DNA of 64,000 bases, taken from Letharia columbiana. Its lineage: Eukaryota; Ascomycota; Lecanoromycetes; Lecanorales; Parmeliaceae. Shown piece after piece: positions 12,300-25,600 of the stretch. Where the stretch lies: the NCBI RefSeq assembly GCF_014066305.1, contig NW_023501086.1, positions 203,501 to 267,500 on the forward strand, written 5' to 3'. Position numbers and translations under genes: made by a program. The notes under the pieces were generated by a model that did no database searches, was not told where the DNA came from, and saw nothing but the letters and a program-made list of their open reading frames with translations. Each line of letters opens with the position of its first letter. Within the stretch, counting starts at the first letter, position 1.

Positions 12300-15200
12300 T
12301 TTCTAATAAAAAAATAAAAATCTTATTTATATTTAAATAAAGAGATTATATTATTAAGATTAAGAGCGATAAGAAGTCGCTATATAGTCTTTTATATAAT
12401 TTATTTTAAATAAAATTAATAAAGCTATAACGCTATCTAAAAAACTCTCTTTAGAAAAATTAGATTTACTATTTAACTTCTTTAATTAAAATATTAATTC
12501 TTTTTATTTCTAAAAAGAATAAGAAGCTTTATTTTTATATTAATTATCGAGATCTAAACGCGATAACTATTAAAAATCAATACTCGCTATCTCTAATTAT
12601 TAAGATTTTAAATCGCTTATATAAATTTAAAATCTTTATAAAGTTAGATCTTAAAAATATTTTTTATTAAATTTAAATTAAAGAAGATAATAAGTAAAAA
12701 ATAGCGTTTTATAATTATTATAATTACTTTAAATATCTAATTATATCTTTTAAACTTATTAATATATTAATAACTTTTTAAGTATATATTAATAAAGCTC
12801 TTATAAATCTAATAGATATAATATACGTAGTATATTTAAATAATATTTTAATTTATAGTATTAATTTAATAAAGTATTAATAATATATTAAATAAGTATT
12901 TAAGCGTTTATATTAGTTTTAAGTATATATTAATCTTAAAAAATATTAATTCTATATTAAATAAATTAAGTTTCTAGAGTTTATTATATTAATTTAAAAT
13001 ATCGCGATAAATTAGAAATATATTACTATTATTAAAAAGTAATTAAAATTAAAAAGTTATTAAAATATATAAATCTTTTTAGACTTTATTAATTTTTATT
13101 AGTAATTTATTTATAAGTATTTTAATATAGTAGTATTACTTATTAATTTATTTAAAGAGAGTTATTACGAGCGTATTCTTAATATATTTCTTAGTTCTAT
13201 AACTAGCGGGCCTTAACGAAGGTATCCTCTATTATATTATATCTTCTTCTCATATATATAGTTCGATAGCCTTATTATTCTAGTTCTATCTTATCTATAT
13301 TAATATTATATCTATACTAGTTCTAATAATAAGAATAATAAGAAATTTAAATCGTTAGAATAAATAAATAGCGCTAAATTAATATTTTAATAGCTTTAAA
13401 ATATTTTTATAATCGCGCTATTTCTACGCTATTATAATTTAAATTTAAAATTATATTTTAAGATTAACGCTTTTAACTTCGATATAGAGATTATATTTTT
13501 ATAATTAAATAAGAATAGTTATTAGTAATTAATAATATTCTAATTTAAAAAAATAATTTTTATAAAGTAAAATTATAAGACTTATAATTAAGAGCTATTT
13601 ATTATTATAGCGTTTATAAAATAATAGTATTATTATCTAGAAGATAATATATTTTATATTAAGATTTTAATAAATTATAATAATTTTAAAGACTTTATAA
13701 AATAGAAGAGATTAAATTCTAAATAAACTTATTAAGCGCTAAAATTAGCTATTTATAACTTTAAATTTTTTTATTAAATAAATAAACTAAACTCTATTAA
13801 TTTATTATTATAGCGTCTTAATTATAAAAGAACTTCGCTATTAAATATTAAATTATTATTAATATTATAAAATAAATTTATATTTTAAATTAATAGCGAG
13901 TAATTATAAAGAGATAAAGAAATTATAGCGGCGATAGCGTTTATATTTTATATTATCGATATCTAAATAATTATTTCTAAAAGAGAGTTTAAGACTATAT
14001 AAGAGATTACTTATAATATATTTTAAAGATTAATAAAAAGATTAATTTAAGATTTATAAATTTATAATAATTAAGTAAGCTCTTTTTAAATTAATATTAA
14101 TAAATTAATAATTAAGTATCGCGTTTATAGCTAAATATAGATTTTAAATTTCGAGAAATTATTAAAATATAATAATCGTCTTTATATCTCTAAAGATAAG
14201 ATCTTAAAAGAAGAGCTTATTAATAAATATTATAATAATTTATTATTTAAATACTTTAACGCTATAAAGATATATAAACTATTTATTTATAAATATTATT
14301 AGAATAAGAGCTTAAAGTAAGTTATTAATTATATTAAGATATATAATATTTATTAATAGATTAAAGCTTCGCGATATCGTCTTTACGATAAATTAAGTTC
14401 GCTTTTTATCGTTATTAAGCTATAGATTTTTTTTATAAACTTTATTATTAGCTTATTAATAAGTAAATATAAGAATATTATTTATAATACTATTCTAGTT
14501 ATAAAAAATTAATTTATAAAAATAATAAAATATATTTTTATATTTATTATAATCGATATTACTTAGCTAATAGATGTATTTTATTCTAAAATAGTATATT
14601 ATTATAGTATATTAAATAATATTATTAGCGATAGAGACTCTATATTTATTAATAGCTTCTAATTCGCTATTTACTTTTATTTTAAAATTAAATAATATTT
14701 AAATATCGTCTTTTATTTATAAATTAATAAATAAACTAAGCGTTAAAATTAGATATTAAAATATTTCTTACGCGTATTTACTAATAATAAGTAAAATGTT
14801 TAGAAAAATAACTACTAATAATAGAATTCGCTTATATAAATAATTAATATTTCTTTTTTAAAATAATATCGTTTTTTCTAATATATAGATATTATTCTAA
14901 AATTTATTAAGAGATTAAGAATAACTTCGTTAAGGAAGAGATATTCGCTATAAATAATAGAGTAAAGAAGTTATAAATATTAAGAGATAAGATAATAAAG
15001 CGCCTTTATAGCGCTATTATAATTTAATTTAAATATTATAATAAAATATATTAACTTTAAAGTTATAAGATAAGTAATTTAATAATATTAATAATTAAGA
15101 ATTTAAAGTAGAAACGTTTAAATAAGAAGTTATTTTATAAATTTATAAGATTATTTTAGATTATAGATAAGATAGAAGTATAAATATATCGTCTACTTTT

Positions 15201-15500
15201 ATTTTTAATATATAAAATATATAAAATCTATAATATCTTTTATATATTATTATTTAAATCTTATTATAATCGCGATTATAATAATATAGCGAATATCTTT
15301 ATATAGATTCTTAAGTTTATTAATAATAATAAACTTTAAGAGATTAAAGAAATTATTAATAAAATTAAATATAAGAAAGATATTTAATATAAAGTTAAAT
15401 AGATTAATTAAGATAAAGAGTATAATTAATAATTATTAAATAATAAATTTATTAATATTAATAAGCTAAGTTAAGTCTATAAATAGATAAATAATAAATA
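12300..15500 (+). pseudogene. Gypsy-1 pol ghost: RT, RNase H, integrase, chromodomain
   Basis: Reverse transcriptase at about 12510-13080: NYRDLNAITIKNQYSLSLI, then FIKLDLKNIFY, NYFKYLIISFKLINI and the catalytic YxDD region decayed to YVVYLNNILIY. RNase H follows, split by a solo LTR at 13163-13328. Integrase at about 14200-14800: decayed zinc-binding arm, then NKSLK and IKASRYRLYDKL (cf. CxxC-KASRHKPYG), then ISDRDSIFINSF (cf. the catalytic SDRGSLFTSxFW). At about 15340-15470 VKEIINKIKYKKDI-like residues followed by YKVK and QDKEYN fit a chromodomain, the histone-reading module by which chromoviruses target heterochromatin. Dozens of stops make it non-functional. Confidence 0.8.
13163..13328 (+). 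repeat. Solo LTR of family Y inside Gypsy-1
   Basis: 166 bp, TATTACGAGCG to GTTCTAATA, nearly collinear with the two LTRs of element Y (35728-35894, 52853-53018). It interrupts the Gypsy-1 RNase H region between about 13160 and 13330, so it is younger than Gypsy-1. No clear target duplication (AGAGT / ATAAG). It keeps GGCC and CATAT, so it is slightly less mutated than the other two LTRs. Confidence 0.8.
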
Positions 15501-17341
15501 TAAATATTAAGTAATAGATAATAATAAGTCTCTTATTATTAAAGAGTTTATTTAATTATATAAATTAATAATAAGTAAGTAAATATAATAAAATAAGATA
15601 TAAATATCGATTAGATTAAATATATATCTAGATAATATTTATACTACGCGCGTATTTCTTTATATTTACTATTATTAAAATATAGATTAATTAAATAATT
15701 ATATTATTTAGCTATCTATTAAACTCTATTATAAAAAGAGTATATCGTATTAGAGTATATATTATTAATATAGATATATTTTTACTTAAAATAGTTATTA
15801 AAGAATTATCTAGAGACTCTATATTAGCGTAATTATTAAAAAAAGATTATTATTTAAATATTCTTTATTATCTTATTATTAAATTCTAAGTCGAGTTTAT
15901 TAATCTATTACTTTAATAAAAAGATAGTTAAAATATAATTATTAAATTAATATTTATCGATATTCGCTATATATCGATAAAGGCTTTTAAGCTTTTTCTT
16001 TAATAACTTATTTTCTTTTAATTTCGCTATACGCTTATTTATTATTATAAGCTAATTTTAAAAATTTATAATTATAATAAAGATAACTAAAATCGTCGTT
16101 ACTATATATCTCTATAATTTATATTATTAAATAATCTTCTTATTAAGCTTAGCTCGTAGATAAGATAGCTTTTAAGATTATCTAATATAACGATAATATT
16201 ATATTAATTTTCTTATTTACGTTTAAAGATATAGAGAAATTCTAATATAGTAATTAATATCGCGTCTTTTAATCTTATAGTTATTATAAAAAAGAGACTT
16301 ATCTCGAATATATAAATCGTTATCTCGATAAAAATAAGTTTTATATAATAAATTAGATATTAGAACTTATTAATAAATATATATATAAAGCGATAATAGT
16401 AGAAATAATTAAGAGTTAGTAGTCGCGTCTATAAGACGATTATATATTTACTATTAAAGTTATTATTATTATTAAAAAAGAATATTATAAAATTATTAGT
16501 TTATATATTAATATAATTAATAATAATAAGATACTTATAATAAAGAGAAGTAGATTATTAATATAATAAGATATATTATATTTATATTAATATTAATATT
16601 AACGTTATAGCGTTAGAATAATTACTTATAAGAGAGATATTAGAAGTTATAAAGAATAAAAATAAATAATCTAGAAGAAGTTTTTATACTCTTTATTATA
16701 GCGCTATTATTAGTAAATAGTATTAAATAATATAAATAATAGCGATATAATAATATTTCGCTATTATCTATAGAGCCGCGTCGTCTAATTATTTTTATTA
16801 TTTTTATTATTATTATTAATTAATAATCGAGAGTATTATTATAAACGCGTCGCTCTATTAATTATTATTTTTAAATTCTTATAATAAAGATTATTATTAT
16901 ATTATTTCGCTATAAATATAATACGCTATAAGAATAATATTATCTATAGAGAAACTCTTCTCTCTTCTTTTATCTATTAAGTTTTTAAAATTTTATTACA
17001 AATTTTTAAATCTAATATTATTCGTTATAGAGATTATTAATTAGCGCTATAAAAACGCTAACGCTAAGCGCGTTAATTTATTATAGATTATTATTAATTA
17101 ATATCGCGAAAGTAATATTATTCTCGAAGATAATATTAATATTATTATATAATATATTAGTAACGCGTCTATAGCGCGTAATAATTAATTCTATTATCTT
17201 ATTAAAACGATATTATAATAGATTAACTCTTTTTCTTTATTTCTCTATTAGAGTTTAAAGATTTTTTAATAAATATTTTATTTTTATTTAGACGTTTAGG
17301 AATTAGAGTTTAGAAGAGAAAATAATTATTAGATCTAATAT

Positions 17342-17601
17342 TATTATAGATCTTAGCGCTATCTATATTAAAGCGCGATATCGTATATATTATATTAGAG
17401 TCTCTTTTAGAGTTTAGTTTTAATAATATATCTTATATATCTAGAAACTTAACGAATATAGATTTACTTCGTATATCTCGAAGTTTTAATATTTCTTAGA
17501 GATTAATTCTACTATTAAATATATTACTAAACTCTATAATAACTCTACGTCTTTTATAGCGTATATTCGCTAGCTAATCGTTAGTAAACTACGCTCTTAT
17601 A
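17342..17601 (+). repeat. 3' LTR of Gypsy-1
   Basis: 260 bp, TATTATAGATCTTAG to ACTACGCTCTTATA, collinear with the 5' LTR at 10324-10584. Confidence 0.8.
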
Positions 17602-17982
17602 TTTATATTTTATCTTCTTTAAATTAATCTTATTAATACTATTAATCTAAATAAAGTAATTAAAATTATAATATCTTTTATATTTCTTTTTTAAGTTATA
17701 CGAATAAAATTTATTAATTAATATATAAGAATTACGAGATATATAAATAATAGAAGATATATATAATATTAACGAGTTATTATAAATCTTATTTATTATT
17801 AATATAAATAGTTTATTATCTTTTTTATAAGTTAATTAATAATAAATCGCTATATTAATCTTAGCGATATTAATAAACTTAAACTTCTTACTATTCTTAT
17901 CCTTATTTAATAAAAAAATATTTAAATTAATTTTATTATCGTAAATAAGTAAAGAAGAATTTTATTATTTTAATATAATAGA
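17602..17982. other. Decayed AT-rich DNA, no gene called
   Basis: Continuation of the DNA that flanks Gypsy-1 on its left. Nothing recognisable. Confidence 0.5.
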
Positions 17983-18453
17983 CGAGTAAAGGCCTATAAA
18001 TTAAATTTATAATTTTTTTTTTGATTAGGGCTATCGAGTAAATAGATAAGCGATCTTTAATAAGCGAACTTTGGTGAGCGGGCTGTCCGGCTATCGAGCG
18101 AACTTTGGTAAGCGATATTTAAATTCCTTGCGCTTTAATAATTATCAGACAAATTTTCAAAATTCTTAAAAATTCGAAAAGCGCAAATAGCGTTTCAAAA
18201 TTTAAAAGAAAAAATTTCAAAATTTTAATAGAAAATAAAAAAGTTATTACTATTATAAATAATATATACCTATTTTTTAATAAGATAGACGCGGGAGGGC
18301 GAGATTTTGATAATTACGAACGCTAATTTATTTATCTACGATAACTTAGCTAATCTAATTAAAGAGCGTAGTAATTCTAAATTTATAATTAACTATATAT
18401 ATAAATTTAAGATTTTTAAGCTTAGCTCTATCTTATTCTTTTATATATATTAA
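17983..18453 (+). mobile_element. Helitron-like element Z2 (short form)
   Basis: A 471-bp copy on the plus strand: 5' CGAGTAAAGGCCTATAAATT, 3' end TTTTATATATATTAA, flanked by A (17982) and T (18454). Inner sequence 18051-18310 retains many CpA/TpG and G-rich words (GGTGAGCGGGCTGTCCGG, GCGCAAATAGCG), so RIP has hit it only partly. It matches Z1 in reverse orientation over most of its length. No coding capacity. Confidence 0.75.
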
Positions 18454-20487
18454 TAAAAAAATAGATAATATAGATAATCGAAGCTTCGAAGTTAATAGAA
18501 AGAGAAGTTTATTTATTATTAATATCTAATTACTATTATAATTATATCGACTAGATAAAAAAAGTATCTTATTTTATAATATATTAAAAACTATCTTATA
18601 TTTATTTATCTAAGATTTCTTAATTATTATATTATTTTTTAATAATATAATTAATATTAAATATATTTCTTCTTAATAATCTTTTATTATTATTATTAGA
18701 AATAAATAATATATAATTAATTATTTTATAATCTAATTATTATAATCTCTTAATAATTTAAATTATAATAATAAAAGTAATTTTAAATATAAGACTTTAT
18801 ATATCGCTAAAATTAAAAACTTATTTATAACTATATAAATATTAATATATTTACTATCTATAAGAAAGTTATTAAGTAAATAAATTCTCTTTTATAAAAA
18901 TAGCGTAACTTATATATAAAAAGAATAACGTATTAAGACGTTATTAGAAGTATCTATTAAATATACTTTATAAATATCTCTTATTATAACTTTAAAAGAG
19001 ACTATTTATTTTCTAAATTCGATAAAGAATTATTACTATCTATAATATCGACGTTATTAATTTTAAATTCTTTATTTATATTTATTACGTAAAGTTATAC
19101 TTTTTTAAATATCTTTTTATTAGTCTCAATTTAAATAGTTATTATATAGTTATTTTAATAATAATCTTTCTTATTATAATTATAGTATATTAATTTTCTT
19201 AATTTTAAATTAATCTTAATATTTAAAGACGTAGCGATTAAAGTCTTAATAATAGATATAAGACGTATATTAATTATAGTTTATATAATAATTAACTTAA
19301 TAGTAACCTTTATAAACTTTATATCTTTATATTTAATATAATATAAATTATCTAATTTTCGAAGATATTTCTTTATAAACTTTAAGATAATAAATTCTTT
19401 TATAATATTTTATAAATTTCTTAATTTCTTTTTTAATTTCTTTAGAAGATAATACTTTAATATAAAAGTTTTATTAATATTAAAAATAATATCTAATTAA
19501 ATAAAGTCTAAATAGAAGTTAATAAAGAGTTAAATTTCTTACTATAAAATATATATATTACGTTATATATTATTATATTAATTTAAGTTCTTATAGATAT
19601 TAATTAACTTATTTATAATTTTACTAATAAACTAATATAAGTTAATAGAATTTCGAAATCTTCTATATATAATATACTATATAGTCTTATTATTAAGTTA
19701 TAAGACTATATAGATTATTTTAAAGTCTTTAATAAGATAATAATCGCTATTAACTCTAAATTTCTATTCTATTCTAAAGAATTAATTATCTTAAATAAAA
19801 TTACTATTATTAATAAATAGAGGTAAATTTAAAATCTTAATTAATTTCTCTTTTAAATATCTAGATATACATTTTTTCTTAATTAAGAATAATCGTAAAT
19901 TCTTTATTAATTATAGATTAAGGTTATTAACTTTTTACTATAAAAAAATTATATTTTTCTAAAAGTCTTAAGCTAACTAATTTATCTCTTTAATTAATTT
20001 ATAAATTTAATATAAATCGTTTATAATCTAATTCTTTTCTATTATAACGACGTAATATTAAATAATAATCTCTTAGAAATTATCTCGCTTCTAATAAATT
20101 TTATTTAATATAGATATAAATTTATTAAATTAATTCTTAATCTAATATTATAATTATAAACTATTAATAATATTTTAAAATATATCTACTAAGTCTATCT
20201 CGTTAGAGATATTATCTAATAAAATTAATATTTATCGAAATTTAATTTATTCTAATAAAGTCTTAATTTAATCTATTTTTTTAATATTAAACTTTATTAT
20301 AGAAAAGAAAAAAAGAGAATTAAGAAGAGTTTAAATACTCTAAAAAAATAGATATTAGAGATATTAGATCGATTAAAAAATAATAAAATCTCTCTAAAAT
20401 ATTTCGTAATTATTCGATATTAAGAATAAATTTTTTTACTATAAAGTTTAAAATAAGATTATTTCTTTATAAAGACTTAATTATTAA
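18454..20487. other. Decayed AT-rich DNA, no gene called
   Basis: About 2 kb of RIP-mutated sequence. Some frames on the minus strand are fairly open but I recognise no motif. Near 20280-20400 a lysine-rich frame appears on the plus strand; not assignable. Confidence 0.45.
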
Positions 20488-20726
20488 TCGAAAAGATAAA
20501 ATATAATATAGAATATTAATCTATTATATTATACTCTAATATAGTATAAAATATTAATATTTATATAATTTCATATCTAATATAATATAAGATCTTAGCG
20601 AAATATTCTACGATATAATATATCTATAATATTATATTATAGAATAATATATATATAAGATATTCTATTAGAATTTCTATATTTAAAAGTATAAGTAGCT
20701 ATTCTAATTATTATTCTAGTTAATTA
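20488..20726 (-). repeat. Repeat M, copy 1 (inverted)
   Basis: Begins TCGAAAAGATAAAATATAAT and ends near CTAATTATTATTCTAGTTAA. It is collinear with 21572-21795 and is the reverse complement of the copies at 22147-22400, 22434-22688 and about 55041-55252. Size ~240 bp, no coding capacity, ends not inverted repeats of each other; could be a solo LTR or MITE-like unit. Confidence 0.65.
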
Positions 20727-20845
20727 TAACTATTACTATTATAGCTATTACTATTATAACTATTACTATTATAGCTATTATTATTATAACTATTATTATT
20801 ATAACTATTACTATTATAACTATTTCTATTATAGCTATTATATAA
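20727..20845. repeat. 15-bp array, CTATTACTATTATAG type
   Basis: Units of CTATTACTATTATA(G/A) repeated about eight times directly after repeat M copy 1. The reverse-complement form (TAATAGTAATAG) appears at 21045-21135, so the region can fold back on itself. Confidence 0.8.
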
Positions 20846-21044
20846 TAGTAAATTATTTAAATAATAAATAATAATAATTATAATAGTAATAGTAATTAAA
20901 ATATTAGATATATAATATATAGAACGAATAAATTAATTCTTTAAAATCTCTTCGAGATTAGATTTTAAATATAGTATAAAATTAAATAATTAAAGAATAC
21001 GATAACTAAAATACGTAAAGACTATATTTCGATAATAGTTATAA

Positions 21045-21135
21045 TAGTAATAGTTATAATAGTAAGTAATAATTATAATAATAATAGTTATAATAGTAAT
21101 AGCTATAATAATAATAGTTATAATAATAATAGTTA
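21045..21135. repeat. 15-bp array, TAATAGTAATAGTTA type
   Basis: Reverse-complement orientation of the array at 20727-20845, with TAATAATAGTTA variants. Confidence 0.75.
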
Positions 21136-21142
21136 TAATAAT

Positions 21143-21460
21143 ATTAAGAAATTATTATAATTTAACTTATATATATATATAATATAAAAAATATTTATTA
21201 ATTTATATAATTTATAAATATATATATATACGACGCTAAGTCTACGCTAGTAACTTTATAAGTATCTTTAAAATATCTTATAATAATATATTAGACGTTT
21301 ATATAATTATTAAGAAATTATTATAATTTAACTTATATATATATAATATAAAAGATATTTATTAATCTATATAGTTTATAAATATATATATATACGACGT
21401 TAAGTTTACGCTAGTAGCTTTATAAGTATTTCTAAGATATTTTATAATAAATAGTAAGTA
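21143..21460. repeat. ~165-bp tandem duplication
   Basis: Two units starting ATTAAGAAATTATTATAATT at 21143 and 21308; both contain CGACG(C/T)TAAGT(C/T)TACGCTAG. Differences are mainly transitions. Confidence 0.75.
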
Positions 21461-21571
21461 ATAATTATAATAATAGTAGTTATAATAATAATAGTTATAA
21501 TAATAATAATTATAATAATAATAGTTATAATAATAATAGTTATAATAATAATAATTATAATAGTATATCTA
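21461..21571. repeat. 15-bp array, TAATAATAGTTA type
   Basis: Further run of TAATAATAGTTATAA-like units leading into repeat M copy 2. Confidence 0.7.
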
Positions 21572-21795
21572 CTAGTCGAAAAGATATAATATAAAATAAG
21601 ATATTAATCTATTATATTATACTCTAATATAATATAAGTTATTAAGATTTATATAATTTTATATATAATATAATATAAAATCTTAATAGAATATTTTACG
21701 ATATAGTATATCTATAATATTATACTATAAAATAATATATATATAAGATATCTCGACTAAAATTTCTATATTTAGATATATTTATTCGATAAATT
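21572..21795 (-). repeat. Repeat M, copy 2 (inverted)
   Basis: Begins TCGAAAAGATATAATATAAA; collinear with copy 1 at 20488. Followed, like copy 1, by a CTATTACTATTATAG-type array. Confidence 0.65.
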
Positions 21796-22146
21796 CGATA
21801 TAATAGCTATTACTATTATAGTTATTACTATTATAACTATCTATTATAACTACTTTTATTATAGCTACTATTATTAATATCTACTACTATTATAGCTACT
21901 ACTATTTATTATTAAAATAGTTTACTATTATATAATAGCTATAATAATAATAGTTATAATAGTAATAGCTATAATAGTAATAGCTATAATAGAAGTAATT
22001 ATAATAAAAGTAGTTATAATAGAGATAATTATAATAGAGATAGTTATAATAGTAATAGTTATAATAGTAATAGCTATAATAATAGTAGCTATAATAGTAA
22101 TAGTTATAATAGTAATAGTTATAATAGATAATAATAATAGTTATAA
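21796..22146. repeat. Mirror-image 15-bp arrays
   Basis: CTATTACTATTATAG-type units (about 21800-21910) are followed by TAATAGTAATAGCTA-type units (about 21935-22146): an imperfect palindrome of arrays whose arms lie between M copy 2 (minus) and M copy 3 (plus). Confidence 0.75.
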
Positions 22147-22400
22147 TTAACTAGAATAATAATTAAAATAGCTACTTATACTTCTAAATATAGAAATCTT
22201 AATAGAAATCTTTTATATATATATTATTTCATAGTATAATATTATAGATATATTATATTATAAAATATTTCGTTAAGATCTCGAATCTATATTAGAAAAA
22301 TAATATAATATTCGATTTTATTTATACTATACTCGAGTACGATATAGTATTACTTAATATAGAATATTCTATAAAATATTTTATATCTTTTCGACTAGTA
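22147..22400 (+). repeat. Repeat M, copy 3
   Basis: Starts TTAACTAGAATAATAATTAA and ends ATATCTTTTCGACTAGTA; reverse complement of copies 1 and 2. Confidence 0.65.
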
Positions 22401-22433
22401 AGTATATCGAATAAGAGTAGATATAATTAATCG

Positions 22434-22688
22434 TTAACTAGAATAATAATTAAAATAGCTACTTTATACTTTTAAATATAGAAATCTTAACGAGATATCT
22501 TATATATATACTATTTTATAATATAATATTATAGATATATTATATCGTAAGATATTTTATTAAGATTTCGAATTTATATTAGAAAAATAAAATAATATTC
22601 GACTCTATTTATATTATACTCGAATACGATATAATATTACTTAATATAAAATATTCTATAGAATATATTATATCTTTTCGATTAGTAG
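22434..22688 (+). repeat. Repeat M, copy 4
   Basis: Starts GTTAACTAGAATAATAATTA and ends ATCTTTTCGATTAGTA; direct repeat of copy 3 after a ~34-bp gap. Confidence 0.65.
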
Positions 22689-25600
22689 ACTTAATATACT
22701 TATTTCTTAATTATTTAAAGTATTAAAAAGACTATAAATACTTTAAATAGTACTCTTTCGAATATACTTACTTCGCTTAGAGAGTCTTTTATCTTATAAA
22801 GAAGTTATATATAGAGAAGCTTATAGATAATATTTTAATAATATTAGCTATTTCTTTTAATTCGCTAGCTATATAAATAATCTAATATCTTATTTATCTC
22901 TTAACTACTATTTATCGAATTCGATTCGCTTTAAAATTAAATTATTTATTTAATAAGCTTATTTAAAAATATAATAACTTAACTTAATATTTTATTAAAG
23001 TCTCTATTAGCGCGTTTCTTTAAATTTATTTACTAATATAAATAAAATAAATAAGTTAATCTTAATTATAATATTAGAACTAATATAAATATAATATTAA
23101 TATAGATATTTTAAATAAAATAACTAAGATATCGAATTATATAGATAGAAGAGAGATATTAAATAATAGATAAATATCTTTATTAAGATACGCTAGGCTC
23201 GAATAGATTAGAGAGCTAAGTAATATATTAAGAATATAAAATACGCTCGTAATAATTATAGTATATTTAAATTTTAATTTCTTCTATTACTCTAAAATTA
23301 AAAGATTCGCTAAATTATTAAAAGAAGCTTTATAAAAATTAAAATAAGATTATAATTCGAATAATAATTAGAAGATTTATTATTTTTTCTATATTACTAA
23401 AACTATTTATATTTATTCTTATTATCTAAATTCTTAATCTTAAATTTTATTACTTAATTAAATATATTTTTATTTAATTAATTTATTCGCTTAGCTCTTT
23501 ATAATTAACTACTTATATTAATATCTTAATAACTTTAAAATATTCTTTTAAACGCTTTTTAATAGATTTTTATCTATAATTTCTTCTTAATATTAATCTT
23601 TTAATTTAATTTTTTTAATTTTATATTATTATAATTTAGATATAAAAGTAGAGCTTATTTATATAGATAATCTAAATCTAATTAAACTCGATTATAATAA
23701 ATAATTAATTTTTTATAAATCGCTTTAAAAGCTTTAAAAAGTTCTTTTTTCTAAAAAAATTCTCTTTCTTCTTAATTTTTCGAGTTCTTTATTTATATAA
23801 TTAAATAAATAATTATAAATATTAAATATATAATAAATTATAGTCTTCTTTTCTCTACTTATTAATTTTATAAATTTATAAAAAAATTAAATAAGCTAAA
23901 TTAAACATTAAATCTATTAAGAATTAATTAAAAATTATTTAAACGTCTAGACTATAGTTTCTATTTATAATTAATTTTTAATTTTTAATCTTAAATAAAT
24001 AGTTAATCTATTTTTTAAAAAGTGTATAGTATTGATATAAAGAAGTAAAACGCGAATTAATATCTAATAAGTTAAATCTACGAGTCTTAATATTCTAAAA
24101 GAGTTTAAAAGAATATTTTTAATAATATTATTTCTCTTTAAAAGATTAACGTTTATTTAATATTAAAATATCTTTATTTTAAAATCGTTTAATTTATAAT
24201 ATAAAAAAATCTCTTTATATTAATCGCTAATATTAATATATATAATAATTTTTTAAATTTAAATATAATTAATAATATAATAATTAAAATAATAATAAGA
24301 AATATTATATTTTTATTAGAGTTATTAATAGATTAATTATATTTATCTAAACTTAATTTTTATTTTCTTTATTATTTTAACTTTTTTAAAAAAATTTATT
24401 TATTAAAATAACTTTAATATTATCTAGAAGTTCTTTTAAGATTAATTAAATAATATATATTATATAGAAAATATATTATAAATAATTTAAGAACTTAAAT
24501 TCTTTAATATTAAGCGAGTTATTTATTATAAAAATAAAAAGATAAATAATTAAATCTTTAAAGAGTATATTATTATTATTAGCGTTATTAATTATAAGTT
24601 TAAATATATAAATTTTAATCTTATATTTCTTAAGAATTAGATTAATAATACTTATAAGTTTTTAGCTAATATATTTATCTTCGATATATTTAAAATCTAT
24701 AAGAATCTTATATTATTACTAATTAATATTAATAAAAAAAATTAGAATTATTATAAATAATTAACGATTATAAAGTAATTAATAATTTAAAATTAAAAAG
24801 ACTTTAGTATTATCGATTAGTAAATTCTTTAATAATTCTAACTCTAACTTTATAGTTTTTTTTATTAATTAATTCTTTATAATAAATATTAATTTTAATT
24901 ATATATTAAGATTAAGATAGCGTAAAAATCGTAATATTTTAAAATTATTAGCGATTATAAATAAATATTAATATTTATAATCTAGCGATAAAATTATTTA
25001 AAGAAATTTTTATATATAAGCTTTTAATTTTCTAGTATTATAATTTTTTTTTAATATAATTTTTTCTAAAGTAAATAGTAAGCTAGATTTTTTATTTTTT
25101 ATTTTATTTATTAATAATCTATATCGTCTAATTTAAAAATATATCTAATTTCTATAATTATCGATTAAATTCGTTAATTATAAATTACTTAAATTAGATT
25201 TCTTAATATATCTTTTAAACTTAATATATATTATTATATTACTTATTTTATAATCTATAAATAAATAAATTAAAATCTTATTATAGTAATAATAAATAAT
25301 ATATAACTCTTTAAAATTAGTAAATATATATTTATTAAATTATATTTACTTCTAGAATTTTCTAATATCTAAGTCTTAATAAATAAATTAATAATTATTA
25401 TTAAGTTTAAACTAATTTTATATAACTTATACTATCTTTATTTACTATTATATTTATATTTATTTTTTATTAATATTAAAAAGAAAGTAAGATTTATTAT
25501 TATTTTTATATTGAAATATATTTATTAATATCTTATATTAAGTATTATTAATTAAAAAGCTAGATTTATACTAAATAAAGATTAAATAATATCTTAAAAT

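Larger units (their letters stand above)
10324..17601 (+). mobile_element. Ty3/Gypsy element Gypsy-1 (chromovirus type), RIP-killed
   Basis: A 7.28-kb LTR retrotransposon with LTRs of 261 and 260 bp and, inside, gag then pol ghosts in the Ty3/Gypsy order: zinc knuckle, reverse transcriptase, RNase H, integrase, chromodomain. All frames are riddled with TAA/TAG at former CAA/CAG/TGG codons. I could not match a target duplication (AATAC before, TTTAT after). A solo LTR of family Y sits in the RNase H region. About 1.8 kb between the chromodomain and the 3' LTR (15500-17341) contains nothing I could identify. Confidence 0.85.

Noticed and set aside
13158..13333. Target duplication for the solo Y LTR
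   Set aside because: AGAGT and ATAAG do not match, even allowing RIP-type changes.
7258..18453. One 11-kb DNA transposon with ~500-bp terminal inverted repeats (Z1 and Z2 as its ends)
   Set aside because: Z3, Z4 and Z5 show that Z is a complete unit with different ends, and empty sites exist on both sides of single Z copies. The inverted pairing of Z1 and Z2 is therefore coincidental or secondary.
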